Assembly: GCA_039591615.1 (NCBI GenBank)
Contig: JBDHDH010000005.1
Span: 1-64,000 of the forward strand
Reading direction: 5' to 3'
DNA: 64,000 bases
From: JBDHDH01 sp039591615
Lineage (GTDB): Bacteria > Gemmatimonadota > Gemmatimonadetes > Gemmatimonadales > GWC2-71-9
This document shows positions 60,987 to 64,000 of the stretch, in pieces (positions within the stretch are counted from its first letter, which is position 1; each line of letters starts with the position of its first letter). The notes under the pieces are model-generated. The model was given only the letters and a program-made list of their open reading frames with translations. It did no database searches and was not told where the DNA came from. The position numbers were made by a program, and so were the translations under genes.

Positions 60987-63434
60987 ATGACCATGCCACA
61001 CAACACCGCTCGACGGGTGCAACTGCCCGTCCTGCCGCTGCGCGATATGGTCCTGTTCCCTGGTGTCACGGCCCCCATTGGGGCTGGGCGGCCGGGCACG
61101 CTCCGCGCTATCGAGGCCTCGCTGAAGCGGGAGGATCGGCTCATCTTCGCTGTCGCACAGCGGGAGAACGTCGAGGACGCAAGGCCCGAGCTCCTCCAGA
61201 CCATGGGAACGGTTGCCCGTATCGGTCAGGCCCAGCGAAGCCTCGGTGGTGTCCAACTCTTGCTCCACGGAGAGTTCCGGGCCTCGGTCCTCCACTACAA
61301 CCAGGCGGACGGCTACATCGACGCCGTCGTCCAGGAAGCGGCCGACCTGCCCCCCTTGAACCCAGAAGATCCGGCATACCTCGCTCTGTACAGGGAAGTG
61401 CGGGAGCGCGCAGCCGAACTGGGTGAGAAGACGGGCCTCCCAGAGGATGTCGTTCAACAGGTCCTAGAGGGGGTCACGGATCCCGGGCGCTTTGCTGATC
61501 TGGTCGCTGGCTATGTCGATGTGTCCGCCACGGAGCGCCAAGACTTGCTCGAGACACATGGTGTCGAGGAGCGCCTGCGGCGGGTGCTGGTTCATGTTCA
61601 GCGACAGGTGCAGATGTTGGAAGCGCAGGAGGATATCAAGAGCAAGGTCCAAGAAGAGCTGGGCGAGCGTCAGCGCGAGATATTCCTCCGGGAGCAGCTC
61701 AAGGCGATCCGCAAGGAGCTCGGCGAGGATGACACGGCGACTGATCACACCGAGCTGCGGGAACGACTTGAGCAGCTCGAGCTCCCCGAGGAGGCGCGTA
61801 AGGAGGTCGATCGGGAGTTGAGTCGGCTTGAGCGGATGCAACGCGAATCGATGGAGGCGCAAGTGGTGCGCACGTTCCTCGAAACGATCGCCGAGCTTCC
61901 GTGGACCGAGCGGAGCGAGGATATCCTCGATCTCCAACGGGCCGCAACCGTCCTCGATGAGGATCACTACGGGCTGCAAGATGTGAAGGACCGTATTCTC
62001 GAGTTTCTTGCGGTGCGTCAATTGCGACAGCAGCGCGCGAATGGCAATGACCGCGAGGCGCCAGTGGGGAATGAGGACGATCGCCGCAAGGGGTCGATCC
62101 TCCTCTTCATTGGGCCTCCTGGTGTTGGCAAGACCTCCGTAGCCAAGTCCATTGCCCGTGCGATGGGGCGGAAGTATGTGCGGATTTCCCTTGGCGGTGC
62201 CCGCGACGAAGCGGACATTCGGGGACACCGACGGACATACGTCGGCGCCATGCCGGGCCGGATCGTCCAGGGGATGAAGCGGGCGGGCACGAAGAATCCC
62301 GTGTTCCTCTTGGATGAAGTCGACAAACTCGGCATTTCCTTCCAGGGCGACCCCGCCTCCGCTCTGTTGGAGGTCCTGGACCCCGCGCAGAACGACAGCT
62401 TTACCGACCACTACCTGGGGGTGCCATATGACCTCTCGGAGGTGCTGTTCATCGCAACCGCCAACTTCCGCGCGAACATTCCCGAACCGCTGTTGGATCG
62501 GATGGAGATCGTTGAGTTTACCGGGTATACAGAGCTCGAGAAACTCGCGATCGCTCGCCGCTATTTGCTGCCACGCCAGCTTCAGGAGGCGGGCCTCGGC
62601 CCCGAGGAGCTCGAGCTCGCCGACGATGCAATGCGCGAAGTGATCTCCCGCTACACGCGCGAGGCCGGCGTCCGTCAACTTGAGCGGGAACTCGGGAAGA
62701 TCGCGCGGAAAGTGGCCCGCCGAATCGCCGCAATCGAGATCCAAGAGCTCGTAGTGGCGAGGGAAGGTGTTGGAGAGCTCCTTGGTCGCCCAACAGTCTA
62801 CCCGGAGCATGCTTCCGCCGAGGACCAGGTCGGCGTGGCAACGGGCATGTACTACACCCCCGTTGGCGGCGACATCATGTTCGTCGAAGTGTCGGTGATG
62901 GATGGATCGGATAATCTCGTTCTCACCGGCCAGCTGGGCGACGTGATGAAGGAGTCGGCGCGTGCCGCGCTCACCTATGCGAAGTCACACGCCGCGGACC
63001 TGGGGATTCCTGCGGAGATGTTCTCGAGGAAGGACGTACACATCCACGTACCGGCTGGCGCGATCCCAAAGGACGGACCCTCGGCGGGAGTCACCATGGC
63101 GACCGCGCTGATCAGTGCCCTTTCGGGCGTCGCCGTGCGGCACGACGTCGCGATGACGGGCGAGATCACGCTATCTGGCCGCGTCCTACCCATCGGAGGC
63201 GTAAAGGAGAAAGTGCTGGGCGCGTGCAGGGCTGGGGTGACGGACATCGTGTTACCCGAAGAGAACTTATCCGCACTGGACGACCTGGCGACAAGCGAAC
63301 GAGCCGGGATTGCGGTCCACCCGGTCCAAAGCCTAGACGAGGTTCTCGACGCGGCGCTTCGAAAGCCGATCCGAGGGAAGGTCGCCGGAGTGGGTCAGAC
63401 AGACGGAGTCGGCCTGGTCCCCAGCCCGAACTGA
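60987..63434 (+). CDS. lon: ATP-dependent protease Lon
   Basis: 815 residues from ATG at 60987 (ATG 60993 has better spacing from GGGAGAG at 60978-60984; ATG 60945 is also in frame). N-terminal LON substrate domain (VQLPVLPLRDMVLFPG), central coiled coil, AAA+ module with Walker A GPPGVGKTSVAKS and FLLDEVDKLG, and the C-terminal Ser-Lys protease with catalytic Ser in KDGPSAGVTMA and Lys in GGVKEKVLGA. It degrades misfolded and regulatory proteins in the cytosol. Convergent with the TetR gene. Confidence 0.97.
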   Translation: MTMPHNTARRVQLPVLPLRDMVLFPGVTAPIGAGRPGTLRAIEASLKREDRLIFAVAQRENVEDARPELLQTMGTVARIGQAQRSLGGVQLLLHGEFRASVLHYNQADGYIDAVVQEAADLPPLNPEDPAYLALYREVRERAAELGEKTGLPEDVVQQVLEGVTDPGRFADLVAGYVDVSATERQDLLETHGVEERLRRVLVHVQRQVQMLEAQEDIKSKVQEELGERQREIFLREQLKAIRKELGEDDTATDHTELRERLEQLELPEEARKEVDRELSRLERMQRESMEAQVVRTFLETIAELPWTERSEDILDLQRAATVLDEDHYGLQDVKDRILEFLAVRQLRQQRANGNDREAPVGNEDDRRKGSILLFIGPPGVGKTSVAKSIARAMGRKYVRISLGGARDEADIRGHRRTYVGAMPGRIVQGMKRAGTKNPVFLLDEVDKLGISFQGDPASALLEVLDPAQNDSFTDHYLGVPYDLSEVLFIATANFRANIPEPLLDRMEIVEFTGYTELEKLAIARRYLLPRQLQEAGLGPEELELADDAMREVISRYTREAGVRQLERELGKIARKVARRIAAIEIQELVVAREGVGELLGRPTVYPEHASAEDQVGVATGMYYTPVGGDIMFVEVSVMDGSDNLVLTGQLGDVMKESARAALTYAKSHAADLGIPAEMFSRKDVHIHVPAGAIPKDGPSAGVTMATALISALSGVAVRHDVAMTGEITLSGRVLPIGGVKEKVLGACRAGVTDIVLPEENLSALDDLATSERAGIAVHPVQSLDEVLDAALRKPIRGKVAGVGQTDGVGLVPSPN

Positions 63435-63444
63435 AGAACGCGGG

Positions 63445-64000
63445 TCACGACCACGAAAGCGATCTGATCAATAGGTCGCAGGCCCGTTCCAGCCATTCGG
63501 ACCGGCGCTCACGCGACGGGCCGTTTGCCAGTGGATCTTCCAATGCCAGGTAGCCGAGCACCAAGACCACAGCCTGACGCCCGGCCAAGTGCGGGTCCAC
63601 GTCATCCCGAAAATAGCCCAGCCCCTGTCCTTCAGACACGAGTTCCGAGAGCTCGCCGACCAGACCCCGCACGTACGCCCCCAGGGTTGCCGCCGAGGCC
63701 TCGTGGTCGGTGAGGCCCCTGACCAGGAGGCCAGCGAGTTCGGGTTGATCTGCGAGGGAACGGTAGACCGACCGGAGCGTCTGCCTGATCCGCTCGGCAG
63801 ACCCCCTTGGCTCGCGATGGACGCCGTCTGAGGGAGTCCCGGCGGCAAGGCGGCCTCCGGCGCGTGATACTACGGCGTCGTACAACCCACGCTTTGAGCC
63901 GAAATAGTAGAAAATGAGCTGCTTGTTCACGCCAGCCCGCGCAGCAATCTCCGCTGTTCGCGCACCTGCTAGCCCTTTTGAGGCGAACTCCTCGATGGCC
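63445..64000 (-). CDS. TetR-family regulator, N-terminus beyond window
   Basis: 184 residues are visible; the 5' end lies past base 64000. The HTH is clear: ARTAEIAARAGVNKQLIFYYFGSK, quoted only to mark helix-turn-helix at ~63910-63975, with the usual YYFGSK end. The C-terminal ligand-binding domain (~60-184) shows no recognisable subfamily. The ATG-like codon at 63930 is internal. It is convergent with lon (10-bp gap); targets are unknown. Confidence 0.9.
   Translation of the reverse strand, partial: AIEEFASKGLAGARTAEIAARAGVNKQLIFYYFGSKRGLYDAVVSRAGGRLAAGTPSDGVHREPRGSAERIRQTLRSVYRSLADQPELAGLLVRGLTDHEASAATLGAYVRGLVGELSELVSEGQGLGYFRDDVDPHLAGRQAVVLVLGYLALEDPLANGPSRERRSEWLERACDLLIRSLSWS

Noticed and set aside
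61464..62810. 448-codon minus-strand open frame opposite lon
   Set aside because: Long only because of GC-rich antisense frames; lon is fully supported on the plus strand.
1..64000. CRISPR arrays, prophage, insertion sequences, tRNA or rRNA genes
   Set aside because: No spaced direct-repeat array, transposase, integrase, phage structural gene, or recognisable tRNA/rRNA sequence was found by eye; weak tRNAs could be missed without a covariance search.

Overview
The window is a 64 kb stretch of a GC-rich, gene-dense bacterial chromosome. No phage, insertion sequence, CRISPR array, tRNA or 16S/23S gene was recognised. Gene content points to a free-living, largely aerobic bacterium that probably has an outer membrane: a lytic transglycosylase, an MMPL exporter, a type IV pilin-like protein, fatty-acid beta-oxidation, proline and glycerol-3-phosphate dehydrogenases, a molybdenum hydroxylase and a fused 2-oxoacid dehydrogenase E1. 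Two eukaryote-type Ser/Thr kinases (one with a 2TM tail), secreted M28 and matrixin peptidases, bactofilin and a SufBCDSU operon would fit Gemmatimonadota or a related soil phylum. That placement is inference; no phylogenetic marker in the window settles it.

Layout. 1-72: 5' part of RNase P RNA, leaving the window on the minus strand. 190-7373: AraC-type regulator, chemoreceptor-like protein, pyrE, a Ser/Thr kinase, a Slt-type transglycosylase and a phytol/dolichol-kinase-like membrane protein. 7408-10964: DNA polymerase I with a decayed proofreading site, then a pilin-like gene behind a sigma-54-type promoter and a DUF4031-like gene. 10831-18896: MMPL transporter, three secreted hydrolases, DCC and MIP18/SufT-like proteins, RNase D. 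19196-26718: alpha/beta hydrolase, then the three subunits of a PaoABC-like molybdenum hydroxylase, split by thiI and completed by mocA, with peptide deformylase on the opposite strand. 26818-33273: sufR-sufB-sufC-sufD-sufS-sufU-Rieske.

33274-42809: anti-sigma-like protein, NatAB-type ABC exporter, mnmG, two parS sites, parA-parB, M23 peptidase, bactofilin and a Nif3-like protein. parS next to parAB and mnmG suggests an origin-proximal location, although no dnaA, dnaN or DnaA-box cluster was seen. 42826-46509: queG flanked by two unknown small genes, a LOG-family protein and a bacterial deoxyhypusine-synthase-like protein. 46514-55660: glpD, then a rightward run of methyltransferase-fadI-fadJ-PRODH-unknown-rsgA-DUF1015. 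55682-64000: HNH protein, fused E1, 2TM Ser/Thr kinase, lon, and a TetR regulator cut by the window edge.

Many genes are translationally coupled through ATGA, GTGA, TGATG or TAATG overlaps, and several convergent pairs share or overlap their stop codons. No clear new multi-gene defence or secretion system was found. The leads most worth following are the sigma-54-type promoter at the pilin, the terminator-like hairpin in the parA leader, the candidate SufR operator, the PolA proofreading-site loss and the LOG/deoxyhypusine-synthase-like pair.
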